Shown here piece by piece: positions 1 to 8,538 of a stretch of 64,000 nt of DNA. Position numbers and translations under genes: made by a program. The stretch is from Candidatus Aminicenantes bacterium UBA2190 (lineage in GTDB: Bacteria > Acidobacteriota > Aminicenantia > UBA2199). The notes under the pieces are model-generated. The model ran no database searches. It was given only the letters and a program-made list of their open reading frames with translations, and was not told the origin of the DNA. The DNA lies in contig DCVK01000071.1 in assembly GCA_002335385.1 (NCBI GenBank), positions 16,028 through 80,027 of the forward strand, given 5' to 3'. Each line of letters starts with the position of its first letter. The stretch's first letter is position 1.

Positions 1-1726
1 CCAGGACATCGAGGACCTCGCCCTTCCTGGCGATCTTCTCCACGCGTACCTCGGAAAAAATGGCGCTGTTCTCGACATCGGTGCGGAAGGCGTCGAGTTG
101 GTTGCGGCTGAACGGCTGCCCCCGGCGCAGCGGGAACAGTTTGCGCAAGAACCGGCGCTGGGAGGAGGAGGCGCCGATGAGGATCAGTTCGCCCATGCGC
201 TGGCGCTCGTTCTCGCGGATGGTGATCAGCAGCGACTTCTCCTCGCCCGGGGAAAGCTCGTAGCTGACGACGGCGTCGTCGTAGCCCATGTCCCAGTAGA
301 AATTCTGCAGCCGGGCGATGTCGTCGCTGAACTGCTTGGGAACATAGGGGCTGCCGGTGCGGCTCTTCAGCAGCCGGTAGAGGTCGGTGCTGGCGAAAGC
401 GCGGTTGCCGTTGAACTCGACGCTGCCCATGCGCAAGGACAGGCCCTCGCTGATGACGAAGTCGATGTCGACGCGGCGGCCGCGGAAGCTCGGTTCCAGG
501 CGGATCTCGATGGGCGAGATGCCCTGGTAGTAGTAGTAGAGCTTGAGCACTTCCAGGTCGGCCACCAGGGAATTGAGCCGCAGCCAGAACAGCTTGTTGA
601 ACAGCAGATCGTCGGCGCGGATGATCGCCTGGATCTTCTCGTCGCTCAGCGCCTGGTTGCCGCTGGCGGTGATCGCTCCCAACCGGTAGCGGCTGTTCTT
701 TTGCGCCGTGAACACGATGGTCTTGTCCGCGCCGCGGGTGGTGACGGAGGATGCGATGCGGGCATCGAAGTAGCCCTCGTTCTTCAGGTGATTCAGCAGC
801 CGGGCCCGGCTCTCCTCCTCGGCCCATTTCTCGAAGACCTGCCGCTCCCAGACGTCGGAGATCAGCGACATCCTGTCGGTCATGCCGTGGAAAAAGAAAT
901 GGTAGCGGAAGCCGCAGGCGATGGTCACCGTTACGTTGACCGCCGTGCGTTCGGGGTCCGAAAATTCCTCCTGCACCTTGATCTCCGGGAAATAATAGCG
1001 GTGCTCCTTCAGCCGCTTGCGGGCCTTTTCGCCCGCCTTGGCGAATTCGTCCGGGACATAGTGGCTGCGGCCGCCGTAAAAGCCGAGAATGGCGCCCGCC
1101 TGCTCCGGGTCATCGACGTCCACCACCAGGCGCGCGATGCGGGCGATGCGTCCCGGGGCGATGACGAACTGCACGGTGCAGGAGGAGCGGTCCCCGGAAA
1201 GGCTGACGCGGGGGGACACCCGGGCGTTGAAGTATCCTCGCGAGCGGAACAGGGTCTGCAGCTCCTCCACCGCCTTGGGCAGACGGCTCTCCTCGAACAA
1301 CTCGCCCCGGCGCAGGGAATAAATGGCCGACCGCATCGCCTTCGTCCGCAGCGGCGGATCGCCGCTGAACTCCAGGGCGCGAACGCGCGGCTTGCGCTGC
1401 AAAAGGAAGAGGACGTCCAGCCCTCCGCCTTCCCTTTCCCGGACCTTGACCTCGATGCCGGCGAACAGGCCGGTGCGGTTCAGCCTCTCGATGTTGCGCC
1501 GGACGTCGGGGTAGCGGTAGGGCTCGCCGCGGCGCAGGTCGACCAGGGGACGGTAGGGGAGCAGCCCGGCAGCGGCCTGCCCGTCGTCATCCAGCAGCAG
1601 CACCTGGTCGATGAGCCGCTCCGACCCGGCGGCCGGTGCGGCGGCCAGCAGGCCGGCCGCCAGCGCCAGGAGCAGGCAGGCGGGCGCCAGCCGCTTGCGG
1701 GTGGGGAGTGCGTTGCGGCGTTCCAT
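1..1726 (-). CDS. Omp85-family outer membrane protein (TamA/BamA-like), N-terminal part; runs off the left edge
   Basis: The frame is open from an ATG at 1726 to the window edge, giving 575 residues of an incomplete protein. It starts with positively charged residues and a hydrophobic Ala/Leu segment (about residues 12-33) typical of a signal peptide. It then shows successive POTRA-like units, recognisable by motifs such as RNIERLNRTGLFAGIEVKV, RSRGYFNARV, NEGYFDARI and VEFNGNRAFA. The C-terminal beta barrel would lie beyond the edge. Omp85 proteins insert or export proteins at the outer membrane. It lies 7 nt downstream of tamB on the same strand, so it is probably the TamA-like partner of that gene; a BamA role cannot be excluded because the barrel is not visible. 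Confidence 0.9.
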   Translation of the reverse strand, partial: MERRNALPTRKRLAPACLLLALAAGLLAAAPAAGSERLIDQVLLLDDDGQAAAGLLPYRPLVDLRRGEPYRYPDVRRNIERLNRTGLFAGIEVKVREREGGGLDVLFLLQRKPRVRALEFSGDPPLRTKAMRSAIYSLRRGELFEESRLPKAVEELQTLFRSRGYFNARVSPRVSLSGDRSSCTVQFVIAPGRIARIARLVVDVDDPEQAGAILGFYGGRSHYVPDEFAKAGEKARKRLKEHRYYFPEIKVQEEFSDPERTAVNVTVTIACGFRYHFFFHGMTDRMSLISDVWERQVFEKWAEEESRARLLNHLKNEGYFDARIASSVTTRGADKTIVFTAQKNSRYRLGAITASGNQALSDEKIQAIIRADDLLFNKLFWLRLNSLVADLEVLKLYYYYQGISPIEIRLEPSFRGRRVDIDFVISEGLSLRMGSVEFNGNRAFASTDLYRLLKSRTGSPYVPKQFSDDIARLQNFYWDMGYDDAVVSYELSPGEEKSLLITIRENERQRMGELILIGASSSQRRFLRKLFPLRRGQPFSRNQLDAFRTDVENSAIFSEVRVEKIARKGEVLDVL

Positions 1727-1733
1727 GGGCCCC

Positions 1734-4700
1734 TCAGCGCCGGGAGCGCAGGCGCAGGTCGAGGCTGTAGCGCCCTTCCTGGTTGCGCATGGCGATCAGC
1801 GACATGGTCGGGGAAAGCTGGTATTGCAGGTAGAGGATCTCCTGGCGGGCGGTGGAGAGGGTGGTGGAGTAGACGACGACCAGATCCTTGGAGATCGACT
1901 TGCCGATGGTCAGCCGCGAGGTGTCCACGGTCGACTGCCCGGAAACGGAAAAGACGGGATCGATGCGCAGCATGTCGATCCCCAGCAGCTGGTTGGCCCG
2001 GTTCTTGATCTCTTCGGTCAGCTTGGCGGTGACCAGGGCGGTGCCGCCTTCGCGCGAGCTGATCTCCAGGGAGCCGGAGCGCTGGAACACCTCGCCCAGG
2101 GACACCAGGGCCAGGATGTCCTGGATCGGCAGCGGCGGCGAGGAGCTCAGCTCGGGCTTGGCGCGCGAGGCGCTGCCGCGGATGTCGAAGCGGATGCGGT
2201 AACTCTGGATGAAGGCCTCCGACTCGACGTGGATCAAGGGGTCGATGACGGCGTTGTTGTTGAACACCAGCTTGGCCTTCACCAGGCTGAAGGAGCGGTC
2301 GGAGAAATAGATCTCCCCCTGGCTGCCTTCGCAGCTGCCGCTCAGGATCGGGAAGCTGGCGGTGCCGGTCAGGCGCAGCTTGAAGCGGCCGCGGATGCGC
2401 CCCAGCGAGTTCTGCATCAGGATGCTCTCGCTGGCCATGGCGATGTCCAGCCGCAGCATCTCGAGGATCTTGGACTCGGCGGTGGATAGCTGCGAGCGGG
2501 TGCTGAATACGATGCGCTCGTCGATCTCGCGCAGCCAGTCGACCGTTTGAAAAGCCAGGGAACCCGAAAGCAGAAGATGTTTCTCCGCGTATTTCAGGGT
2601 CAGGCTGGGACTGACCAGGCAGGAAGTGCGGTCCATGGGATAGAGGCGCAGGTCCTTGCCCTGCAGGTTGAGGGTCATTTCCTGCAGTTCGCCCTCCGCC
2701 ACGATCAGCTGGCCGTTGCCCTCCACCGGGCCGCCCCCCATCTTGCCGCGCAGCGACTGCAGGGAGAAATTCGTGCCGGTGAAAGTGACCGTAGCCTGAA
2801 AGTCGTCCAGCGAGTGGGAAAAGTTCGGCAGCGAGAGGGTGCTCCCGGAGAACACGGCCACGCCGCGGCTGTGCATGCCGCCGTCGCTTCCGCTGTAGAT
2901 CTGCCCCAGCAGGCGCATGGTGCCGGAGTTGTTCTTCCAGGGGATGAGCAGGTTGAGGTCGTTGAGCTCGAACTGGAAATTGCCGTCGTATCTCCCCTGG
3001 CGGAGACCGAGATCGAGCTTGTAGGGGAAAGCGCCGAGTTCATCGGTCACTTCGCCCTGGGCGGACAAACTGAAGTCGGAGAAATCGGTCAGCAGCGCGG
3101 CCGTGCCGCGGGCGCTGAAACCGCGGTCAGGGTAGTAGAACATGTCGTGGCAGCGATAGGATACGCTCAGCGGGTCCTTCATGAACTCGCCGCGGCCGTC
3201 GATCTCCAGGTCGGCGCGGCCCTGGAAGCCCCCCAGCCACTGCGAGACGTCGAGGCCGGCGATGCGGCCCTGGATGTCGAACTGCCGGCGGGAGAAATCG
3301 ATGCGCACGTCGCCCTGGGCCCGGCCGCCGCGGTGGGTGAATTCGAGCCCCGACAGGCCGATGTCCTCCAGGTGGGAGCGCAGTTCGCCCTTGACCCGCT
3401 CAAGGGCGTAGCCCATGAACGTCAGGCGGTCGGCCGTGAAATTCCCGTGCACCTCGGGCTCCTTCAGCGCCTTGCCTGTGCTGTAGGTGAAGTCGCCCGC
3501 GATCCGGCCTTGCAGGGCCACGTCCAGGTTGAGGATCCTCATGATCTTGTGTGCCTCGCCCTGCAGATCGGGGAAGCGGATGGCGGTCCTGCCGGCGGCG
3601 ATGGACAGCTCGATGCGGGAATCCAGGTCGGCAGCCGCGACGGTGATGTCGCCGCGGGTCCCCGGCGGCGCGTGGTGCACTTCGCCTTTCAGGCTGGATA
3701 TGGCCTGGCGGTTGACCCGGAAGCCGTCCAGGCGGAAGCGGCTGTCGATGCGTTTGCGGCCCCGGCGCCTGTCGATCACGAGCTCGAAGGCGCCGCTGCC
3801 ACCGCTCAATTTCCAGGGCCGCAGGTCGATGTCCAGGTAGTGGGCCGAGTAGGGAGCGATGTTCTCCATGTCGTTGAGGGCGGCGTCGATGCGGATTTCC
3901 GTGGTGTGGGCCAGCGAATCGATCAGCCCCTTAATGCTGAGCTCGCCGGCTCCGAGCTGCAGCTTCTGCCCCGAGAACATGGTCCGTTTGGCCTTCTTGT
4001 CGCGCTGGAATTCGATGCCGCCCCGGAAGACGAAGGGGCGGTTGAGCGGCTGCGAGGGGGCGGCGTCCAGGTCGGCCCGGCCGCGGATGAATCCCGGGAC
4101 GAACTCCACCTCGCCGCGGCGGACGATGCCGGCCAGCGGCGCGTCGTCGGTGATGTCCAGGATGTCGGCGATGGCCGCGGCGGGCAGGTCCTGGAACGAG
4201 ATGCGGGTCTCCTTGCCCCGGTTGGCCACGCTCAGCTTCGTCCGCGCCAGCTCGCTGTGGAAGGAGGCCTCCAGCTCCAGGGTCCGGCCCAGGCTGTTCC
4301 ACTGCGCCGTGCCGCGCAGGTCGCGGCAGCGGTTTTCCTTGATGCGGCAGGAGGGCGAGTTGAAGTCGGCGCTGAGGCGCACGACATGCTGCGCGTCCCG
4401 GGTGATGCGGGCGTCGGCGTAGGTCAGGCCGTTGACGGCCAGCTCATCCAGCAGGGGCAGCAGGACGTTGTCCGGGTTGCCCTGGGCCGACACGTTGAAA
4501 TGGTAGGCGCCTTGCGGCAGCAGGCGGCCGTTGAGGCCGAAGCGCAGCCGGCTGGTCTGCCAGGCGAAGCGGCTGATCTTCCAGTTATCTCCCTGCTGGT
4601 GGACCTCGGCGGACATATTGCCCTCCAGCGACACCGGATCGCCGCTCACCGGCAGCGTGACCTTCAGATGGGGTGAATCGACGCGAAAGGAGTAGCCCTC

Positions 4701-5120
4701 GGCCAGGCTACCCGACTGCAGGTTGAAGGCGAGAAGCTGGGCTTCGATGTCCCGGCCCCGGAAGCGCAGCTCCCCGTTGCGGATGCGGATGCGCTGGATG
4801 GTGAAGGAGGAGCCGAGTCCCTTGCCGCCGGGCCTGCCCTTGAGGAGCGTATCGTCGAGGATGAACAGCGGCCGCTCGATCTCGATGCTGACGGCCTTTT
4901 TCTTCATGAACAGCGATGTCGGCGGCAGGTAGACGTTGACGCCGGCGAACGAGACCAGGTTGTCGTCGCGGATGGGAAAATCCTTGATGTTGCGGATCTC
5001 CAGGCCCAGGGGAAAGAGGGAGAGTCGCAGGTCGCTGAAGCGGACCGCGACGGCGCCGCCGCGGGCGATCAGGCGATAGACATAGTATTTCGCGCCGTAA
5101 TAGGCGCCGGTGCATAGCAA
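1734..5120 (-). CDS. tamB: TamB-like inner-membrane-anchored translocation/assembly protein (N-terminus disrupted by a homopolymer)
   Basis: This 1128-aa frame carries the long beta-helical repeats of the AsmA/TamB superfamily and ends with a TamB (DUF490) domain containing PLPIQDILALVSLGE and a terminal arginine pair. TamB spans the periplasm and works with an Omp85 partner, encoded immediately downstream, in outer membrane assembly or lipid transport. The annotated frame can only begin at a weak TTG (5120). An ATG at 5164, 3 nt after the transaldolase stop, starts a peptide MKKKFKLLIG that runs into a T9 run (A9 on the plus strand, 5127-5135) and lies in a different frame. One extra T would join it to this frame as MKKKFKLLIGFFFTLLL, an ideal signal anchor. 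The true start is therefore probably 5164, with a one-base indel or slippage at the run. Confidence 0.88.
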   Translation of the reverse strand: MLCTGAYYGAKYYVYRLIARGGAVAVRFSDLRLSLFPLGLEIRNIKDFPIRDDNLVSFAGVNVYLPPTSLFMKKKAVSIEIERPLFILDDTLLKGRPGGKGLGSSFTIQRIRIRNGELRFRGRDIEAQLLAFNLQSGSLAEGYSFRVDSPHLKVTLPVSGDPVSLEGNMSAEVHQQGDNWKISRFAWQTSRLRFGLNGRLLPQGAYHFNVSAQGNPDNVLLPLLDELAVNGLTYADARITRDAQHVVRLSADFNSPSCRIKENRCRDLRGTAQWNSLGRTLELEASFHSELARTKLSVANRGKETRISFQDLPAAAIADILDITDDAPLAGIVRRGEVEFVPGFIRGRADLDAAPSQPLNRPFVFRGGIEFQRDKKAKRTMFSGQKLQLGAGELSIKGLIDSLAHTTEIRIDAALNDMENIAPYSAHYLDIDLRPWKLSGGSGAFELVIDRRRGRKRIDSRFRLDGFRVNRQAISSLKGEVHHAPPGTRGDITVAAADLDSRIELSIAAGRTAIRFPDLQGEAHKIMRILNLDVALQGRIAGDFTYSTGKALKEPEVHGNFTADRLTFMGYALERVKGELRSHLEDIGLSGLEFTHRGGRAQGDVRIDFSRRQFDIQGRIAGLDVSQWLGGFQGRADLEIDGRGEFMKDPLSVSYRCHDMFYYPDRGFSARGTAALLTDFSDFSLSAQGEVTDELGAFPYKLDLGLRQGRYDGNFQFELNDLNLLIPWKNNSGTMRLLGQIYSGSDGGMHSRGVAVFSGSTLSLPNFSHSLDDFQATVTFTGTNFSLQSLRGKMGGGPVEGNGQLIVAEGELQEMTLNLQGKDLRLYPMDRTSCLVSPSLTLKYAEKHLLLSGSLAFQTVDWLREIDERIVFSTRSQLSTAESKILEMLRLDIAMASESILMQNSLGRIRGRFKLRLTGTASFPILSGSCEGSQGEIYFSDRSFSLVKAKLVFNNNAVIDPLIHVESEAFIQSYRIRFDIRGSASRAKPELSSSPPLPIQDILALVSLGEVFQRSGSLEISSREGGTALVTAKLTEEIKNRANQLLGIDMLRIDPVFSVSGQSTVDTSRLTIGKSISKDLVVVYSTTLSTARQEILYLQYQLSPTMSLIAMRNQEGRYSLDLRLRSRR

Positions 5121-5126
5121 AAGTGT

Positions 5127-5135
5127 AAAAAAAAA
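5127..5135. repeat. A9/T9 homopolymer inside the 5' end of tamB
   Basis: Nine consecutive A on the plus strand (T in the tamB coding strand) separate a well-placed ATG at 5164 from the main tamB frame. A ten-base run would restore one continuous frame with a normal membrane anchor. This may be a sequencing or assembly error, a contingency tract, or a site of transcriptional slippage. Confidence 0.9.
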
Positions 5136-5167
5136 CCGATCAGGAGCTTGAACTTTTTCTTCATCCT

Positions 5168-5812
5168 TCAGCGCTTGACTTTTTCCCAGTCCTTGAGGAA
5201 GCGCTCCATGCCGGAGGTGGTGAGGGGGTGGTTCAGGAGTTGCGCCAGGGTGGCGAAAGGAATGGTGGCCACGTGGGCGCCGATGCGCGCCGCTTCCACG
5301 AAGTGCAGCGGGTGGCGCACCGAGGCGACGATGATCTCGGTGGCGATCTCGTAGTTTTCGAAAATGAGGGCGATGTCCTCGACCAGGGCCATGCCGTCGC
5401 CGGAGATGTCGTCAACGCGGCCGACGAACGGCGACACGTAGGTCGCACCGGCCTTGGCGGCCAGCAGCGCCTGCGAGGGGGAGAATATCAGCGTGACGTT
5501 GGTCTTGATGCCGCGCCCGGAGAGGGCTTTGACCACCTGCAGCCCTTCCAGGTTGATCGGGACCTTGACGACCACATTGGCGGCAAGAGCGGCATAAGCT
5601 TCGGCCTGGGCGATCATCTCCTGCGGATGGCTGGCCGTCACCTCGACGGATACCGGCCCCGGGACCAGCGCGGCGATCTCCCGCACCAGGGGGATGAACT
5701 CCTTGCCCTCCTTGGCGACCAGGCTGGGGTTGGTGGTGACGCCGTCGATGACTCCGTACGCCAGGGCTTTCTTGATCTCAGTGATGCTGGCCGTGTCCAA
5801 GAATATTTTCAT
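5168..5812 (-). CDS. tal: transaldolase of the small (TalC/fructose-6-phosphate aldolase-like) subfamily
   Basis: This 214-aa protein matches the length of the short decameric transaldolase/FSA subfamily. It begins MKIFLDTAS, has GVTTNPSLVAKEG near residues 24-36, and carries the Schiff-base lysine K83 in NVVVKVPIN. The enzyme interconverts sugar phosphates in the non-oxidative pentose phosphate pathway in the cytosol; an aldolase side activity cannot be ruled out from sequence. The ATG at 5812 was chosen over upstream in-frame starts because a GGAG lies 8 nt ahead and family members begin there. A TGTTATAAT extended -10 box lies just upstream (5841-5849). The stop is 3 nt before the likely tamB ATG, so tal, tamB and the Omp85 gene may be co-transcribed. 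Confidence 0.95.
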   Translation of the reverse strand: MKIFLDTASITEIKKALAYGVIDGVTTNPSLVAKEGKEFIPLVREIAALVPGPVSVEVTASHPQEMIAQAEAYAALAANVVVKVPINLEGLQVVKALSGRGIKTNVTLIFSPSQALLAAKAGATYVSPFVGRVDDISGDGMALVEDIALIFENYEIATEIIVASVRHPLHFVEAARIGAHVATIPFATLAQLLNHPLTTSGMERFLKDWEKVKR

Positions 5813-5840
5813 GATGCTTCTCCATTCCTGAGCGGTTCCC

Positions 5841-5849
5841 ATTATAACA
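5841..5849 (-). promoter_or_regulatory. extended -10 promoter element for the transaldolase transcript
   Basis: On the minus strand the sequence TGTTATAAT is a perfect TGN plus TATAAT extended -10 box, about 29 nt upstream of the tal ATG. The -35 match is poor (TTACTT at 16 nt spacing), as is usual for extended -10 promoters. Confidence 0.55.
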
Positions 5850-5891
5850 AATTCACGGGAAAAAGTAACGAACAATCGGAACGCGGAACAC

Positions 5892-6148
5892 GTTATGCGT
5901 TATGCGTGATGAGAAAGAACAAGAACTTTAAATTCGTGACGCGTAACGCGTGACGCGTGACATGTGAAGAATTAAATTCCAAATCCCAAGCACCAAATTC
6001 CAAATAAATATCAAATTCCAAATTCCAATTACCCAAACAAAGACACTCACAGGTTCTTCTCTTCGTTTGGGTCAAAGTCCCCGCCAGGGGATTTGGTAAT
6101 TGGTGATTGGTATTTGTTTGTGATTTGGAGCTTGGGATTTGGAAATTA
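5892..6148. repeat. composite intergenic element: 7-nt periodic arrays plus a long imperfect hairpin
   Basis: This fills most of the 465-nt gap between tal and the FecR-like gene. From left to right: GTTATGC, GTTATGC, GTGATGA (5892-5912); five units of the GTGACGC type (5936-5970); then AAATTCC-type units (5974-6040). The right arm (about 6089-6148) is the approximate reverse complement of the AAATTCC arm, for example CCAAATCCCAAGC against GCTTGGGATTTGG. ACCCAAAC (6031-6038) and GTTTGGGT (6065-6072) pair inside. The whole can fold into a hairpin about 170 nt long. A related copy in the opposite orientation lies at 33011-33314. Confidence 0.85.
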
Positions 6149-6204
6149 AGTCCCAATATTGCCTTTTTCTGCCTGTCAACCGTTCACCAATTACTTTCAT
6201 TTCC

Positions 6205-6266
6205 TGCTGACACTATCACTAACACTGGACTCGTCTCTAATTCTTGCTGACGCTGTCACTGACACT
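6205..6266. repeat. imperfect 22-bp direct repeat pair
   Basis: TGCTGACACTATCACTAACA (from 6205) recurs at 6245 as TGCTGACGCTGTCACTGACA. The copies lie between the composite element and the 3' end of the FecR-like gene. Apart from this repeat I see nothing else in 6149-6277. Confidence 0.7.
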
Positions 6267-6277
6267 TGCTGTTCGTT

Positions 6278-8428
6278 CTATTTCTTTTTGGCCCTGCTGC
6301 TGCTCGAGCCGGAGGATGAAGAGGAGCTGGAGGCGCGGCTCGAACTCCCGGAAGAAGAGGAGCCGGAGCCATAGCTGCGGCTGGGGGAGGATGAGCGACT
6401 GCCGCCGGAGTAGGAACTCCCGGCATAGCTGCTCGCGGGGCGGCTGTAGGTGGAGGGGCGGCTCGACATGGCCTGCGGGCTCGAGCTGCCGCCCGTATCA
6501 TCGCTGCGGGAGCGGTAAGCGCCGTCGCTGGAGCCGGGCCGCGAATAGCTGGAAGCGCCGGCGGAGGAGGGGATGCTGCCGATATACCTGCGGCCGGAAT
6601 TGGCGGCCGCCTGGCTCCCCGTGTCCTCGCTGGAGGTGTATGCGGAGCCGCTGCCTGAAACGGTGCGGCTCCGATAACGGGCGACCGGGGCGGCGGCGCC
6701 GGCGGCATGGCCGGAATCGCCGCTCCCCGAATACGAGAGGTAGGACGGCTCTCCTTTTTTCTTTTTTCTGGCCGTGCCGCTGGAGCTGCCGGATGAGGAG
6801 GATGAAGAGGAAGATGAGGAGGAAGATGAACTGCCGGAGCGGCTGCGGTAGCTGCCGCTGCTCGAGCTGCCGGTGCTGGAGGAGCTGCTGTCGCCCGAGT
6901 CATCGGACCGGCTGCGGTAGCTGCCGGTGCGGGTCGAGCTGCCGGTGCCGGAAGAACCGCCGGAGCCGGATGTGTAGCGGGTGCGGCCGGATGACTCGTC
7001 GGCGGCGCGCGAACGGAACTCGGTGTCGTCCTTGACGGCCGGGCGGATCGTTTCCCGGCTGCCCGGGGCGGCGCTGTACCTGTAGACGGAATTGCGGATA
7101 TCGGACCCCTGGGCGCGGTACTTTTCCGCGCTGACGACGGCGCCCTGCTTGTAGGTCACCGAGCGGCCCCTGGCGTTGATCACCGTGACCTTGTTCAGCT
7201 CCGGGCGCAGGGAGGGGGCCGAACCGCGGAAGGCGATGGTGCCGTCGTTGCCCTGGCCCGGCGTGGTCTTGTTCACGGCCACGCGGTGGATGTTGGCGGC
7301 CGACAGCTCGTTCTTGCGGATAATGATGGTGGAGCGGGAATGGTGCGGGATGCCGCGGTGGTAATCATAATGGCGGTCCCAGTGGTTGTTGATGATGACC
7401 ACCGGCCGGTTCCACCAGCTCAGCGGGCTCCAGCCGTAGTAATGGTCATTCCAGAACCAGGAAACCCATGCCGGTGACCAGTGGTAGGAGGGAATCCAGT
7501 ACCAGCCGTTATTGTAGCTCCAGTGCCAGCGGCCATAGTGGTGGGTGAACCAGCCGCAGGTGTCGTACGAGGTCCAGACGTAGCCGTAATAGGGGTTCCA
7601 CACCCAGCGGCCATTGGCATACGGCCTCCAGTCGGCGCCGGCATGGTAGGGACGCCAGACATAGGAACTGTAATCGGACATGTAGATCCAGCGGCCGGCA
7701 CGCGACATCTCGTACTCATAGTCTTCGTAGCCCCCCTGCAGGTAGCGGGAGGTGCCGTAGCGCGCGTAGCCCAGATCGCGGTTCTGTTCCTCGTTCCAGC
7801 GGTCGAAATCGTCCTTCTCCGAGGCGTAGAAATAAAAGGGCCGCTCGGCCATCTGGCCGCGCGCCATGACGATCTTCTGGTTCTCGCGGACATTGCGGCT
7901 GCTATCGCTGCCGGCCACCTCGGCGATGCCTTCCAGCACGACCACTTCCGTCTGCCCTTTAACGCCGGAGTTGACGCGGTACACTCCCTTGTCCAGGAGG
8001 AAAATGCCGCAGTCGGCGGTCTGGATCTCGATGCCCTTTTCGCTGTCCAGGTTCTCGATCTCCAGGTAGATGCTCCCCTCCTCCAGGCGCACGGCCAGGT
8101 CGGTGCGGCGCAACGCCGGCACCTTTTCCAGCACGACCACCGTGTCGGCGTCCAGGCGCAGGTAGTTCAGGCGGCCGAGGTATACGGCCAGTCGGCCGTC
8201 GGTGGTGCCCACGACGTCCTTCTCGAACAGAGGCAGGTTGACCGTGGCCTCCTCCATGCCCTCGTCATAGGATCGTTGGACGAAACCCTCGCCCTCCACG
8301 CTCTTGACGCGCACGACCTTGGCGTTGTCGTAATATTTGGCTTCGTTGGCGTTCGCTTCCAGGTCGTCGGACCAGCAGGCGCCCGACAACAGCAGCAGGC
8401 TCGCCAATGCGATTATTGTCTTTTTCAT
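6278..8428 (-). CDS. FecR-domain secreted protein with Trp/Tyr-rich middle and Ser-rich tail (DUF6600-like)
   Basis: 716 aa from an ATG at 8428 that is preceded by GAGGAGG; in-frame codons further upstream lack a ribosome site. A signal sequence with LLLLSGAC may be a lipobox, although the -3 position is Ser. Residues about 60-150 resemble the FecR domain (LEEGSIYLEIENL, GVYRVNSG), a fold found in anti-sigma or cell-surface proteins. Residues about 223-330 are extraordinarily rich in Trp and Tyr (GRWVWNPYYGYVW, GWYWIPSYHWSPAWVSWFW), as in DUF6600-like proteins. Residues about 476-716 are low-complexity Ser/Gly with an 11-Ser run, and end in basic residues. It is probably a periplasmic or surface protein. 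No TonB receptor or sigma factor lies beside it, so a signalling role is unproven. Confidence 0.88.
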   Translation of the reverse strand: MKKTIIALASLLLLSGACWSDDLEANANEAKYYDNAKVVRVKSVEGEGFVQRSYDEGMEEATVNLPLFEKDVVGTTDGRLAVYLGRLNYLRLDADTVVVLEKVPALRRTDLAVRLEEGSIYLEIENLDSEKGIEIQTADCGIFLLDKGVYRVNSGVKGQTEVVVLEGIAEVAGSDSSRNVRENQKIVMARGQMAERPFYFYASEKDDFDRWNEEQNRDLGYARYGTSRYLQGGYEDYEYEMSRAGRWIYMSDYSSYVWRPYHAGADWRPYANGRWVWNPYYGYVWTSYDTCGWFTHHYGRWHWSYNNGWYWIPSYHWSPAWVSWFWNDHYYGWSPLSWWNRPVVIINNHWDRHYDYHRGIPHHSRSTIIIRKNELSAANIHRVAVNKTTPGQGNDGTIAFRGSAPSLRPELNKVTVINARGRSVTYKQGAVVSAEKYRAQGSDIRNSVYRYSAAPGSRETIRPAVKDDTEFRSRAADESSGRTRYTSGSGGSSGTGSSTRTGSYRSRSDDSGDSSSSSTGSSSSGSYRSRSGSSSSSSSSSSSSSSGSSSGTARKKKKGEPSYLSYSGSGDSGHAAGAAAPVARYRSRTVSGSGSAYTSSEDTGSQAAANSGRRYIGSIPSSAGASSYSRPGSSDGAYRSRSDDTGGSSSPQAMSSRPSTYSRPASSYAGSSYSGGSRSSSPSRSYGSGSSSSGSSSRASSSSSSSGSSSSRAKKK

Positions 8429-8480
8429 TTTGGCCTCCTCGCTGAAAAGAAAGCAATTCATATGCCAAATCCCGGCAAGG

Positions 8481-8538
8481 GAAACTGTCCTGTTTTCGTG
8501 ACAAAGAAGCGGGAAAAGGCTGATATCAGGACAGGTCC
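8481..8538. repeat. imperfect palindrome straddling the malQ stop codon
   Basis: CTGTCCTG (8485-8492) and CAGGACAG (8527-8534) are perfect inverted arms, and flanking GGGA/TCCC extends the pairing. The loop is 34 nt. It lies at the 3' end of malQ and just upstream of the FecR-like gene. It could be a transcript-end structure or a REP-like repeat; there is no T run for a classic terminator. Confidence 0.5.

Noticed and set aside
98..2008. Long plus-strand open frame (636 codons) opposite the Omp85 gene, and similar long frames opposite tamB, sdhA, aor and purL
   Set aside because: They have no family similarity or ribosome sites and their low-complexity Ala/Val/Asp/Gly-rich composition is what GC-rich antisense frames produce. 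The opposite strands hold clear genes.
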